DNA of 45,344 bases from Pseudomonadota bacterium (GTDB taxonomy: Bacteria; Pseudomonadota; Gammaproteobacteria; Thiotrichales; Thiotrichaceae), in NCBI GenBank assembly GCA_002747455.1, contig PDPG01000019.1:1-45344 (forward strand), written 5' to 3'. The position numbers were made by a program, and so were the translations under genes. Below are positions 32,547 to 41,248 of this stretch, in pieces (the stretch's first letter is position 1; each line of letters begins with the position of its first letter). The notes under the pieces are model-generated. The model worked only from the letters and a program-made list of their open reading frames with translations, had not been told where the DNA came from and searched no databases.

Positions 32547-33965
32547 ATGAAAATTTATAACTATTTAATTGCCTGCGTGATAAGTAGCATGGCTATTTCA
32601 CACGTCAGTGCAGACAGTCCGTGGCCAGTGGCTACGGAAGATCGTGTAACCCTGACCAGCAATCAGCGTGTTTATATCCCCGTATTGAATAATGATATTG
32701 GTCAGGATCTAGCGATAATTGATGTTGATAGCACCACGGTCAAATCGGGGCGTGTTGAAATCGGTGCAGACAGGAAAGCGGTGTACTACCAGTCGGCTGA
32801 AAACTTCACAGGCGAAGACTCCTTTTGGTATGCCTTTGAGGACAATATTGGGCGAACCAATGCTGCAAAAGTAATCCTGCAGGTGACAGATGACGAGGAT
32901 GATTATGACGCTTGGCCGGTTGCGAATGTCGATACTGCCAGCACATCCCAAAATACTTCCATTACCATTCCTGTGTTGGCGAACGACAGAGGTCAGAATT
33001 TGACCTTGTCTGATGTGGACTCCTGGACAGCGAAGGGTGGCCGTGCATTTATTCAGGGTGACTCCGTTGTTTATACGCCACGTTGGAACTTTACTGGTGA
33101 GGACTCCTTTTGGTATGCGTTTTACGATGCCAGAGGTCGAACCAATAGCACAAAAGTAAAAGTCAGCGTGTTTGATGACGAAACTCCGCCGGAGCAAGCT
33201 GCATTTACCCTAGTCACTATGCACGATGACTTGCTAAAGCGTCGTTATAGGATTCATGGTGAGTCTGGTGGCATTGATTCGTTCTACGTCTCACATTATG
33301 CCGAAGCAGGAGATACCCAAATTCGTGTAGGCGGCTATCCAGACCTGAAGGAAGGGCAGTTAATGACCTATCGTTCTGAGTGGGGCGATTATTACACGGT
33401 GACTGTTGCGTACACACAATCAGGGCTTATCAAACTCAATACACCTTTGGAAGCGCCTATCAGTCAGGGAATGAATCTCTGGAATTTTTACTATGATGGC
33501 GCACACCCTAACCTTTATGGCTTCCGGGCTTTGGCTGATTTTTCCCTGCGTAGTCAAAATGTTGAGGAGCTAAATTGGGGTAAGCATGTGCTGTTAGGTG
33601 ATAGCTGGTTTTTCTTTGAGGGAGTCAGTCAGCGCCTAGCGGAAAAGTTAGGTAATGCCCAAATCATAAATAAAGGGGTTGGTGGAAACTCATCTGCGCA
33701 AATGTTGGCGCGTTTTGATCGAGATGTCGCTGCCAAGAACCCAGATGTAGTTTGGTTGATTGCCGGAACGAATGACTATTATCGGGATGTGAGTGTCGAA
33801 GACTTTACAAACAATATGCGGTCGCTGATCGAAAAAATTAACGCCATCGGTGCAAAAGCGATTGTCATTGATTCTTCTGTGGCGCCATTGATGTGGGGTA
33901 GTGACGAGCTAACACAACTATCTCACGAATATGCAGCCGCAGTGGCAAGACTGTTAGAGCAGTGA
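32547..33965 (+). CDS. Secreted protein with two beta-sandwich repeats and an SGNH-like hydrolase region
   Basis: A 472-residue exported protein (signal to about residue 22). Two tandem repeats (about 25-115 and 123-210) are cadherin/Ig-like: VYIPVLNNDIGQDL and ITIPVLANDRGQNL, each ending NFTGEDSFWYAF. The SGNH motifs follow in unusual order: DGAHPN (317-322), looking like block V with Asp and His, comes first; then LLGDSWFF with nucleophile Ser353, GVGGNSS (Gly380/Asn381), and AGTNDYY (Asn409). The protein ends soon after, with no canonical block V at the C-terminus except a lone SHEY (459-462). The stop overlaps the convergent asparaginase gene by 12 bp. Substrate unknown; perhaps surface polysaccharide or ester bonds. 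Confidence 0.75.
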   Translation: MKIYNYLIACVISSMAISHVSADSPWPVATEDRVTLTSNQRVYIPVLNNDIGQDLAIIDVDSTTVKSGRVEIGADRKAVYYQSAENFTGEDSFWYAFEDNIGRTNAAKVILQVTDDEDDYDAWPVANVDTASTSQNTSITIPVLANDRGQNLTLSDVDSWTAKGGRAFIQGDSVVYTPRWNFTGEDSFWYAFYDARGRTNSTKVKVSVFDDETPPEQAAFTLVTMHDDLLKRRYRIHGESGGIDSFYVSHYAEAGDTQIRVGGYPDLKEGQLMTYRSEWGDYYTVTVAYTQSGLIKLNTPLEAPISQGMNLWNFYYDGAHPNLYGFRALADFSLRSQNVEELNWGKHVLLGDSWFFFEGVSQRLAEKLGNAQIINKGVGGNSSAQMLARFDRDVAAKNPDVVWLIAGTNDYYRDVSVEDFTNNMRSLIEKINAIGAKAIVIDSSVAPLMWGSDELTQLSHEYAAAVARLLEQ

Positions 33966-34949
33966 TAATGGGCGAGTAAAGAGCTGTTCAATTTGCGTGT
34001 ATTTGTACCCACTGGCCAGTGCCAGCATTAGCAAGATTCGGGACTTCTGGGCATTCAGGAGTCCCGCACCGATGCCCTGCTCCGAAAGTTTGAGCGCAAA
34101 CCCACTGCCGGTTCTGCTGGCAAATACCACCGGAAAGCCATCCGCCGTGAGGTCTGTCGCTGCTGCTTCAAGTGCGGGCGATGCCCATCCACTGCCTGCT
34201 GCATTAATTACCACGCCTTTCGCGCCACGTTCAATGGCGAACTCCAATAAGTCAGCAGGTGCGTTCTGGTAGCTATAAAGAATATCTACTCTTGGTAGTT
34301 GGTCAAGCTGGCTGACATCAAAGCTTGGTTTGTGACTTGCCTGTGCCGGGCTAAAGTAAAAATAAGGTTTGGCATTCAGGAAAAAACCTAAGGAGCCTTG
34401 TTCCACGGCCTGAAATGTATCCAGTGCATTTGCGTGGGTCTTACTGGTATAAAATGCAGCGTGAATGCGATCATTCAGCACAATCATCGTGCCACGACTC
34501 CGGGCGCCCGGATTGGCGGCTAATGCGGTGGCTTGTAATAAATTTAGCGGCCCGTCTGCGCTCATGGCGGTTGCAGGGCGCATCGCACCCACGACCACAA
34601 CGGGCTTGTCAAATTGTGTGGTGATGTCCAGGAAAAAAGCCGTTTCTTCCAGCGTATCAGTGCCGTGAGTGATCACCACGCCATCGGCTAAATCGTTTAC
34701 AAACTGGTGGTGAATCTTTTTGGCTAGGGTCAGTAAATCACAATTACGCACTTCATGGCTGCCAACATTAAGCAACTGCTCGCCAGTAATGCTTGCAATA
34801 TCATGGACTTCGGGTACAGCAGCAAGTAGTGAATCAATGCCGATGTCGCCGGAGCTATAGTAGAGCGTGTCGGTATTGCTGTCCGAACCGCCCGCAATAG
34901 TTCCCCCTGTGGCGAAAATGGTGACTCTGGGCTTGCGTTGCTGTGTCAT
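33954..34949 (-). CDS. L-asparaginase (type II family, no signal peptide)
   Basis: Hydrolyses asparagine to aspartate and ammonia. The 331-residue protein has both active-site threonine motifs: IFATGGTIAGG near the N-terminus and VVITHGTDTLEETAFF, followed by VVVVGAMRPATAMSADGPLNL and VINAAGSGWASP. The sequence fits the periplasmic AnsB-like family better than AnsA, but no signal peptide is visible, so it may work in the cytoplasm. It lies 18 bp beyond the DUF1840 gene and overlaps the convergent SGNH-like gene at their 3' ends. Confidence 0.93.
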   Translation of the reverse strand: MTQQRKPRVTIFATGGTIAGGSDSNTDTLYYSSGDIGIDSLLAAVPEVHDIASITGEQLLNVGSHEVRNCDLLTLAKKIHHQFVNDLADGVVITHGTDTLEETAFFLDITTQFDKPVVVVGAMRPATAMSADGPLNLLQATALAANPGARSRGTMIVLNDRIHAAFYTSKTHANALDTFQAVEQGSLGFFLNAKPYFYFSPAQASHKPSFDVSQLDQLPRVDILYSYQNAPADLLEFAIERGAKGVVINAAGSGWASPALEAAATDLTADGFPVVFASRTGSGFALKLSEQGIGAGLLNAQKSRILLMLALASGYKYTQIEQLFTRPLSLL

Positions 34950-34967
34950 GCTGTTTGTTTCCGTATA

Positions 34968-35285
34968 TCAGCTGTAATCCCACATCAGGAAAGAGTCCGT
35001 GTGAATGGTGTGCTCAATCAGCTCAATCAGAGGGAAAGCGCGTGTACTTAGCCCGATAGATTTTGGTTCATCGTCATCATCGCTACCCTGACCCTGATCT
35101 TGCGATGCAGGTGGATCAAGTCGAGCCAACTCTGCTTTTAACTGGGCTAATGCCTTGGGTAAATCTTCTTTGCTAATCGCGCTGGGTATAGCCTCACGCC
35201 TTCCCATTAATTTGATCATTTGCAGCGCCACCTTTTCGAACATTTCGACAGTGCCGCCACTTTTGTTTGTAAAGACTACTAACAT
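34968..35285 (-). CDS. DUF1840 family protein
   Basis: A 105-residue conserved protein of unknown function. Family pattern: MLVVFTNKSGGTVEMFEKVALQMIKLMGR at the N-terminus, then SAISKEDLPKALAQLKAELARL, an acidic linker DQGQGSDDDDEPKS, and RAFPLIELIEHTI near the end. Soluble, no signal peptide. It lies between glnS (27 bp upstream) and the asparaginase gene (18 bp downstream) on the same strand, a probable operon. Confidence 0.8.
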   Translation of the reverse strand: MLVVFTNKSGGTVEMFEKVALQMIKLMGRREAIPSAISKEDLPKALAQLKAELARLDPPASQDQGQGSDDDDEPKSIGLSTRAFPLIELIEHTIHTDSFLMWDYS

Positions 35286-35312
35286 TTAATGCTCCAATTT
35301 TTATGTGTCGCC

Positions 35313-36980
35313 TTAGCTTATTTTGGCCCAAGTATCGCGTAGGCCAATGACGCGGTTATACACCAAGGCATCCGGTTTGCTGTAGCGGGAATCCTGAATA
35401 AAATAGCCTTCGCGCTCAAACTGGAAGCGAGTGTCGGCACTGGCTTCGGCCAGGCCCTTCTCTGCCTTGCAATGTGGCAGAACCTCCAGGCTGTCAGGGT
35501 TTAGTGACTGCAAGAAGCCCTTGCCACCTGCATCCGGTGCTGGATCATTGAATAAGCGATCATATAAACGCACCTCGCAATCAATGTGATCATTGGCATC
35601 GACCCAATGAATCACGCCTTTTGGCTTGATACCATCCGCAGGATCATGGCCTACCGTGTTTTCAATAATTCTGGCGCGAACTTCAATGATATTCCCCTGA
35701 GCATCCTTGATTGCTTCATCCGCCTCAATCACATAGGCATTACGCAGCCGAACCCGTTTGCCAATGACCAAGCGCTTGTATTTCTTATTGGCCTCCTCAC
35801 GAAAATCGTCCCGATCAATCAGCACTTCTCGTGAAAACGGCAAGGCTCTAGCAGGTAAATCATCACGGTTCGGATGGCCCGGCGCGGTCATAATTTCCGT
35901 TTTATCTTCCGGGTAGTTAGTCAGTGTGACTTTTAACGGATGTAGCACACACATCGCACGGGCGGCGTTGTTATTTAAGTCCTCACGAATGGCAAATTCC
36001 AACATGCTGACATCCACAATGCCTTCATTACGTGACACGCCTGCCTTGTCGATAAATTCGCGTAATGCTGCGGGTGTATAGCCACGGCGACGCATACCGG
36101 CAATGGTTGGCATACGCGGGTCATTCCAGCCATCAACAACACCATCATCAACCAACTGTTTTAGTTTACGTTTACTGGTAACGGTGTAGTTGACGTTTAG
36201 GCGTGAAAATTCGTACTGGCGTGGTGTTGAAGGGACAGGCAGGTTGCGGATAAACCAGTCGTACAATGGGCGATGTTCTTCGAACTCCAGCGTACAAATA
36301 GAGTGTGTAATGCCTTCAATGGCATCACCTTGCCCGTGTGCATAATCGTAAGATGGGTAGATACACCACTTGTCACCGGTCTGGTGGTGATGAGCCTTTT
36401 TAATGCGGTAAATGATCGGGTCACGCAAGTGCATATTGGGTGAAGCCATGTCGATTTTGACGCGCAGCGAGCAGGCACCTTCTGCAAATTCACCGGCGCG
36501 CATCTTCTCGAACAGTGCGAGGTTTTCCTCAATACTGCGATCACGGTAAGGACTATTCTTACCAGCCTCGGTTAATGTGCCGCGATATTCGCGTGCTTTA
36601 TCCTTATCCAGATCACACACATATGCCTTGTTTTCCTTGATCAGGTAAATGGCCCACTCGTACAGTTGGTCAAAGTAGTCTGAGGTAAAGTGGGTGTCAC
36701 CAGACCATTCAAAACCCAGCCAGCGAATATCTTCCTTGATGGCTTCGACGTACTCGGTGTCTTCTTTTTCTGGATTGGTGTCATCAAAGCGCAAATTACA
36801 TTGACCACCAAATCTCTGAGCGATGCCAAAGTTTAGGCAAATGGATTTGGCATGTCCGATATGGAGGTAGCCATTAGGCTCAGGAGGAAAGCGTGTCTGG
36901 ATGGATGAAAACTTATTGTTCTCCAAGTCTTCCTTCACGATTTTCTCTATAAAATTCAGTGGTCTTGTGCTTTCAGTCAT
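35313..36980 (-). CDS. glnS: Glutaminyl-tRNA synthetase
   Basis: Class I synthetase charging tRNA-Gln. The 555-residue protein has [18 protein letters not shown] with the HIGH motif, [48 protein letters not shown], and VTSKRKL in place of KMSKS, normal for GlnS. The two beta-barrel anticodon domains follow. Direct glutaminylation is typical of gammaproteobacteria, many others use the amidotransferase route. Confidence 0.97.
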   Translation of the reverse strand: MTESTRPLNFIEKIVKEDLENNKFSSIQTRFPPEPNGYLHIGHAKSICLNFGIAQRFGGQCNLRFDDTNPEKEDTEYVEAIKEDIRWLGFEWSGDTHFTSDYFDQLYEWAIYLIKENKAYVCDLDKDKAREYRGTLTEAGKNSPYRDRSIEENLALFEKMRAGEFAEGACSLRVKIDMASPNMHLRDPIIYRIKKAHHHQTGDKWCIYPSYDYAHGQGDAIEGITHSICTLEFEEHRPLYDWFIRNLPVPSTPRQYEFSRLNVNYTVTSKRKLKQLVDDGVVDGWNDPRMPTIAGMRRRGYTPAALREFIDKAGVSRNEGIVDVSMLEFAIREDLNNNAARAMCVLHPLKVTLTNYPEDKTEIMTAPGHPNRDDLPARALPFSREVLIDRDDFREEANKKYKRLVIGKRVRLRNAYVIEADEAIKDAQGNIIEVRARIIENTVGHDPADGIKPKGVIHWVDANDHIDCEVRLYDRLFNDPAPDAGGKGFLQSLNPDSLEVLPHCKAEKGLAEASADTRFQFEREGYFIQDSRYSKPDALVYNRVIGLRDTWAKIS

Positions 36981-37089
36981 GACTTTAGGTTTTTTGATGG
37001 TATGAATTTTTGAATTATACAGATGGCAGGAAAGCAGTACACTAATTTGACAAGCAAAGTCATGGGCGAACTGGTAGGCTGTTTTCCCT

Positions 37090-37866
37090 ATGAATCAGAT
37101 ACTCCGTCGTGAATTAGATTATTTTTTATCTGGGTTGTCATTTTACACCCGTACTCCTTGCCCGCGGTGGGTTGTGTATCAGCCGGAAAACCTGAATAAG
37201 TCCAGAAAGTATTTACCACTGATTGGCTTGCTGGTGGGAATGATGGGGGCTTTGGTGTTCTGGCTGAGCCAGCTTGTGTTGCCATTCACCGTAAGCGTAT
37301 TGCTATCCATGATTGCGACCATTTACCTGACTGGTGCTTTTCACGAAGATGGCTTTGCCGATAGCTGCGATGGTTTTGGTGGTGGCTGGGAGAAGGCGCA
37401 GATTCTCACTATTATGAAAGATAGTCGGGTCGGAACTTATGCGGTGGTTGGGCTGATACTCATTCTGGCATTAAAATTTACAGTGCTATTAGCACTGGCA
37501 GAGCAGTCGGCTGGGACGGTGATGGTCGCGCTGTTAGGTGGGCATACACTGAGCCGCTTAATGGCCTCCCTATTGATGCAGCGTTATGATTACGTTTCGC
37601 AGCGTGACACCAGCAAGTCGCAACATGTCGTTTCCTTGAGACTGAGCGCAGGGGAGGTGTGCTTGAGCATTGTGCCGGTTGTGCTGCTGTTATGCGTCGT
37701 TTGGCGGATCGACTTTCTGGTTGCCACACTGGTGATGTGTCTGACAACCCTGCTGTTGGGGCAATACTTTCAGAGAAGGATCGGTGGATACACTGGAGAC
37801 TGCCTGGGGGCAGTACAACAGATTAGCGAAGTGATGTTTTACTTGTCTATTTTGGTCGAAATATAG
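37090..37866 (+). CDS. cobS: Adenosylcobinamide-GDP ribazoletransferase (cobalamin synthase)
   Basis: Last steps of cobalamin assembly: joins adenosylcobinamide-GDP to alpha-ribazole in the inner membrane. The 258-residue protein has several membrane helices and the family motif [39 protein letters not shown], whose acidic residues bind metal. It opens with [17 protein letters not shown]. cobU/cobT are not adjacent and no cobalamin riboswitch was recognised in the 109-bp gap to glnS. Confidence 0.94.
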   Translation: MNQILRRELDYFLSGLSFYTRTPCPRWVVYQPENLNKSRKYLPLIGLLVGMMGALVFWLSQLVLPFTVSVLLSMIATIYLTGAFHEDGFADSCDGFGGGWEKAQILTIMKDSRVGTYAVVGLILILALKFTVLLALAEQSAGTVMVALLGGHTLSRLMASLLMQRYDYVSQRDTSKSQHVVSLRLSAGEVCLSIVPVVLLLCVVWRIDFLVATLVMCLTTLLLGQYFQRRIGGYTGDCLGAVQQISEVMFYLSILVEI

Positions 37867-37904
37867 GATTATTCACAGTTCCCTTTGGGGATAAATTTTC
37901 TGGC

Positions 37905-37914
37905 ACAATATTGT
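37905..37914. promoter_or_regulatory. Palindrome upstream of the tandem repeat
   Basis: ACAATATTGT is a perfect 10-bp palindrome 17 bp before the 9-bp repeat array and about 120 bp before the sigma gene. It could be a small operator; TGGCAC immediately to its left only superficially resembles a sigma54 site. Confidence 0.35.
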
Positions 37915-37930
37915 AATTAGTGTCTTATCA

Positions 37931-38026
37931 TTGGCTTATTTGGCTTATTTGGCTTATTTGGCTTATTTGGCTTATTTGGCTTATTTGGCTTATTTGGCTT
38001 ATTTGGCTTATTTGGCTTATTTGGCT
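37931..38026. repeat. 9-bp tandem repeat, 10 perfect copies plus a partial one
   Basis: TTGGCTTAT is repeated ten times without a mismatch (37931-38020), followed by TTGGCT (38021-38026). It lies between cobS and the sigma-factor gene and ends 12-40 bp from that gene's possible starts. Nine bases is a multiple of three, and the sigma gene's frame stays open through the whole array as repeated Gly-Leu-Phe codons, up to a TAG at 37918. Perfect identity of copies signals recent slippage, so copy number should vary between strains. Confidence 0.97.
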
Positions 38027-38037
38027 GTTTTTTTGTT

Positions 38038-38667
38038 TTGTCTTTGATAAAGGAAGGACTTGTTATTTCAGCGATTGCTAAATGTGATAAAAATGAATTA
38101 GTGGGTTACCTATATAACTATATCGAACAAAAAAATGACAAAGGTGCGGCATTATTTAAGCATGTTGTTTCATATATCTCGTATGTGAGTGCCACTCATT
38201 ATTCCCTGAGCTACCCGGAGCAAGAGGATGTGCAGCAGGAAATTGCCATTAAGTTGTTGTGCCAAGGTCGGCAAATTGGTGATAGGTTCACCAAGCGCCT
38301 GCTTTATGTGATGATCCGTAACCAGTGTATTGATCAGCAACGTAAAAGAAGTCGTCACCTTGCAACATTTACCCCTGTGGGAGAGGCTGTTGAAACGCCC
38401 GCCGATAACATCCATGCCCCCACACCCGGGTTTAGGGAGGGCAATGACGCATCACTGCTGAACAGCCTGAATTGTCTGGAAACTATCTTTAATCATATTG
38501 AGCGCCAACCCACAGGTGCTGATGATGTCGCCATCTACACACATTACGCATTGGGTCTTAGCCACAAGGAAATTGGGATGCACATGAAGCGTAGCTCCGG
38601 TGCGATTGCCAAGCGTTTATCAACTCTGAGACAGCGCCTGAAACGCCTGAAAGATGAGTATTGTTGA
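38038..38667 (+). CDS. ECF-like RNA polymerase sigma factor
   Basis: A sigma70-family protein of about 200 residues. Region 2 is about residues 60-107: EQEDVQQEIAIKLL, then TKRLLYVMIRNQCIDQQRKRSRH (core binding and -10 recognition). A linker follows. Region 4 is about 155-205: IYTHYALGLSHKEIGMHMKR, then AIAKRLSTLRQRLKRL, a helix-turn-helix. The start is unclear: no ATG is in frame; TTG 38038 or 38044 lack a ribosome site, whereas AAGGAAGG (38050-38057) would suit an ATT at 38065. The gene overlaps nothing upstream but follows the 9-bp repeat. A membrane protein with anti-sigma-like N-domain follows 10 bp later, probably its regulator. Confidence 0.8.
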   Translation: MSLIKEGLVISAIAKCDKNELVGYLYNYIEQKNDKGAALFKHVVSYISYVSATHYSLSYPEQEDVQQEIAIKLLCQGRQIGDRFTKRLLYVMIRNQCIDQQRKRSRHLATFTPVGEAVETPADNIHAPTPGFREGNDASLLNSLNCLETIFNHIERQPTGADDVAIYTHYALGLSHKEIGMHMKRSSGAIAKRLSTLRQRLKRLKDEYC

Positions 38668-38677
38668 GGGAATATTG

Positions 38678-39949
38678 ATGTCCGATAAAAAAAGCAGTGA
38701 ACCACAGTTTATTTCCGCTAAAGACTCTGAGGAGTGGACGCAGGTTTTGCACGGTGAAATCACGCCATCGGATGCCAGCGATGTACACAAGGAAGCAGCC
38801 AGGGTGCGTCAGTATTTGATTTTTCGGGAAGAGTCGAAAGCACTTGAAAACCTGCCAGACGTTGATGTGCTAAATACAATGACGCCTAGTGAAGCACAAG
38901 TCATTTACCAAAATGCCAGTCGGGAAATTCGGCGCAGGGGCGATACGCTATTGATGCGATTACGCGACTGGCTGGGGACGATTGTCATTGGAGGCTTGTC
39001 GGCGGCTGTTGTGTTTTTGTGGTTGCGAGGCCCGAATGCTGACCTGCCATCTCAGGATACGCAGAGACTGTCGAATAAATTAGCTCGCCTGAATGCCGAT
39101 GGCTACAGGGTGTTAGGTATTGGTGACAAGCCACCGAAATATCCCAATATGTTATTGATAGAGGGGGGACGAATGGTGATGGGATGTGCATCCGGTTGGG
39201 ATAGTGAGGTGGGTGGTTGCCGACATTCGGAGTATCCTTCGCACAATGTTGATGTAAAGTCATTTGAAATCAGCCAACATGAAGTGACGGTAGGTCAGTT
39301 CAAGGCGTTCGTCAATGCAACCCAGTATAAAACGTATGCTGAAATCGGGGCGAGAGGTTGTACATATCAAGATAAGACAAAGCCGGGGGAGCCTTTCCTG
39401 ATTAAGCCTGAATATAACTGGCGCAACCCGGGGTTCGCTCAGGATGACACACATCCGGTGACTTGTATTAGCTGGCACGATGCACAAGCCTATATCGCTT
39501 GGTTGAATAAAGAGACTCAGAGACAATACCGCTTGCCCTCTGAGGCAGAGTGGGAGTTTGCGGCCCGTGGTGGTCAAGCAACTGCTTTTTACTGGGGCTC
39601 AAGTGCCGTATCTATACACGAATATGCCAATACTGCTTCTGAGCAAGATGGCTGGTCTTATACTGCACCTGTTGGTAACTACATTGCAAATCAATACTCA
39701 CTCCATGATACCGCCGGAAATGTTTGGGAGTGGGTGCAAGACTGCTGGCATGAAACCTATGATGGTGCGCCAAAAGACGGTAGCAGCTGGGAGACTGATT
39801 GTCATGGCTCCAAGACGCGTACACGTCGGGGTGGAGGATGGGATGCTATCGATCCGGGCGCACGCTCAGCAATCAGAAGCAAGGGGTCGGAATACGACCG
39901 CAGCAATTTATATGGTTTTCGTATTGCTCATGACTATTTGCAAAAATAA
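38678..39949 (+). CDS. Membrane protein: anti-sigma-like cytoplasmic region, TM helix, SUMF1-type domain
   Basis: 423 residues. Residues 1-97 are cytoplasmic and helical with EEWTQVLHGEITPSDASDVH, KEAARVRQYL and an Arg-rich stop-transfer, resembling a short anti-sigma domain. One membrane helix follows (about 99-117). The rest (158-420) is an exported SUMF1/formylglycine-generating-enzyme fold: IEGGRMVMGC, FEISQHEVTVGQFKAFV, HPVTCISWHDAQAYIAWL, YRLPSEAEWEFAARGG, DTAGNVWEWVQDCW, RRGGGWDAIDPGARSAIR, YGFRIAHD. The catalytic Cys pair of true FGE (after GGSW) is missing, so it likely binds rather than modifies. I chose ATG 38678 with GAGGG 8 nt upstream, 10 bp after the sigma gene stop; ATG 38654 is an alternative. 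Confidence 0.8.
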   Translation: MSDKKSSEPQFISAKDSEEWTQVLHGEITPSDASDVHKEAARVRQYLIFREESKALENLPDVDVLNTMTPSEAQVIYQNASREIRRRGDTLLMRLRDWLGTIVIGGLSAAVVFLWLRGPNADLPSQDTQRLSNKLARLNADGYRVLGIGDKPPKYPNMLLIEGGRMVMGCASGWDSEVGGCRHSEYPSHNVDVKSFEISQHEVTVGQFKAFVNATQYKTYAEIGARGCTYQDKTKPGEPFLIKPEYNWRNPGFAQDDTHPVTCISWHDAQAYIAWLNKETQRQYRLPSEAEWEFAARGGQATAFYWGSSAVSIHEYANTASEQDGWSYTAPVGNYIANQYSLHDTAGNVWEWVQDCWHETYDGAPKDGSSWETDCHGSKTRTRRGGGWDAIDPGARSAIRSKGSEYDRSNLYGFRIAHDYLQK

Positions 39950-40008
39950 TTTAATTTTTTTCTGATCGGCCAGTAAGATTTTTGCTTTTCATACGTTTCT
40001 TGGGAGTG

Positions 40009-40024
40009 ACTCCACGAGTGGAGT
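40009..40024. repeat. Near-contiguous inverted repeat upstream of the transposase remnant
   Basis: ACTCCAC-GA-GTGGAGT, a perfect 7-bp dyad with a 2-bp centre, about 40 bp before the transposase-like ORF. Too tight for a good hairpin loop; could be an operator dyad or a remnant of an element end. Confidence 0.4.
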
Positions 40025-40061
40025 GTAGTTACCCAAACGAGAAAAGGTTGTGAATAGTTCT

Positions 40062-40433
40062 ATGGCAAATCAACTTCAGGATTTAGTGAACCCTAAAGAT
40101 AAACTAATGCTTCTTGAGCGAATGATCGACTGGGATTTGCTCAGTGCGGACTACCAGAGTAAGTTCGGAGAGGGCAGGGCACCATCACCACGTTTGTTAT
40201 TCGGGCTGTTATATTTACAAGCCAAAGAAGATATTGACTGCGAAGAATTAATGAGGCGTTGGGAGAAGACGCCAGAGTGGCAGCACTTTTGTGGAGAGAC
40301 CAAGCTCAATGATCGCTTTCCACTGCACCCTTCGCAGTTGAGCATTTGGCGTCGTGAAGTGGGGGAAAAGGGGTGTAAGCTCATGCGCGTCGCGTTGGCA
40401 AAATCACTGCCGGAATTACCGGTAACGCACTAA
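40062..40433 (+). mobile_element. N-terminal domain of an IS5/IS1182-type transposase, DDE part missing
   Basis: The 123-residue ORF matches the DUF772 N-terminal domain of IS5/IS1182 transposases: LLERMIDWDLLSADYQSKF, RLLFGLLYLQAKEDIDCEELMRRWEKTPEWQHFCGE, FPLHPSQLSIWRREVGEKG. Full transposases continue with a DDE catalytic domain of more than 200 residues; here the frame stops and a terminator follows 24 bp later. No terminal inverted repeats or target duplication were found. It is therefore a remnant or a retained DNA-binding domain. An in-frame GTG at 40050 is an alternative start. Confidence 0.65.
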
Positions 40434-40456
40434 CACATCAATAATCCTCACCAAAG

Positions 40457-40484
40457 GCCGGATCATTCTATATCCGGCTTTTTT
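40457..40484 (+). terminator. Intrinsic terminator after the transposase remnant
   Basis: GCCGGAT (40457-40463), 8-nt loop, ATCCGGC (40472-40478), then TTTTTT. Perfect 7-bp stem. Confidence 0.9.
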
Positions 40485-40525
40485 GTGCCTCCTCGATTTG
40501 CCAAACAAGAAAGATTTATCGCAAT

Positions 40526-41200
40526 ATGTCGGTCTGGCCAATACATACGGAAACGACCGTGCAAACACCGCGAAAGCCCTATACCACCATTGTTGAAGAG
40601 ACTGAGTTCGAAATCGAGCCAATAAAAAACTCACGATTTATTGCACATGCCTCACCTGCGAGCAGTGATGCCGATGCCATGTCATTTGTGGAACGCATTC
40701 GGCAACATTATCCCGATGCTAGGCATCATTGCTGGGCGTATCAGCTAAGGGAGCCGGAACGAGTGCGGTTTAGCGATGATGGCGAACCGGGTGGCTCGGC
40801 AGGTAAACCCATGCTCAGCCCGCTACAAGGTCGGGAAATTTTTGATATTGTGGTTGTGGTCGTACGTTATTTTGGTGGGACAAAGCTGGGCGTTGGCGGC
40901 TTAATGCGAGCCTACGGCGGAGCGGTGGCACAGTTACTGGACCGTGCCGAATTGAAAACCGTCACCCCAACATTACCCCTCTGGCTGAGCTACGACTATG
41001 CCGATACCGCAGCGGTTGAAGCTGCGCTGGCAAGTTTGCAGTTAGTTCCTGCTGACACCCGATATGGCGAAGCCGTTGATGTTTGCCTACAGGTGCCAGA
41101 TGCTGAGGTTCTGGCACTCTACAGGACTCTGCAAACGCAAGCAGGTGGCCGGATTCGTCTGACGTTGCCGGATGCGTTGTCATCGGAAGCCGACCTATGA
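40526..41200 (+). CDS. yigZ: YigZ/IMPACT family protein
   Basis: A 224-residue conserved protein with the UPF0029 N-domain: IKNSRFIAHASPASS, then ARHHCWAYQL, FSDDGEPGGSAGKPML, and VVVVVRYFGGTKLGVGGLMRAYGGAV. The C-terminal ferredoxin-like domain begins about residue 148. Relatives include yeast YIH1/IMPACT; the bacterial role is unclear (proposed translation-related or protease-like). The ribosome site is weak (AAGA). It stands alone between a terminator and the convergent Lin0512 pair. Confidence 0.9.
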   Translation: MSVWPIHTETTVQTPRKPYTTIVEETEFEIEPIKNSRFIAHASPASSDADAMSFVERIRQHYPDARHHCWAYQLREPERVRFSDDGEPGGSAGKPMLSPLQGREIFDIVVVVVRYFGGTKLGVGGLMRAYGGAVAQLLDRAELKTVTPTLPLWLSYDYADTAAVEAALASLQLVPADTRYGEAVDVCLQVPDAEVLALYRTLQTQAGGRIRLTLPDALSSEADL

Positions 41201-41248
41201 TTTTCGCAGCGTAAATAGTCGCCTACTGCGTCTTATTGGTTGAGCACC

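Noticed and set aside
36981..37089. Cobalamin riboswitch ahead of cobS
   Set aside because: The gap to glnS is only 109 bp and shows no B12-box or the needed stems.
37901..37917. Sigma54-type promoter TGGCAC upstream of the sigma gene
   Set aside because: The -12 GC is absent (GT instead) and spacing is off by one.
37931..38026. CRISPR-like array
   Set aside because: Nine-base units are contiguous without spacers; it is a simple tandem repeat.
37895..38047. Hydrophobic ORF reading Leu-Ala-Tyr repeats through the 9-bp array
   Set aside because: No ribosome site, composed of the repeat itself; explained by the repeat period being a multiple of three.
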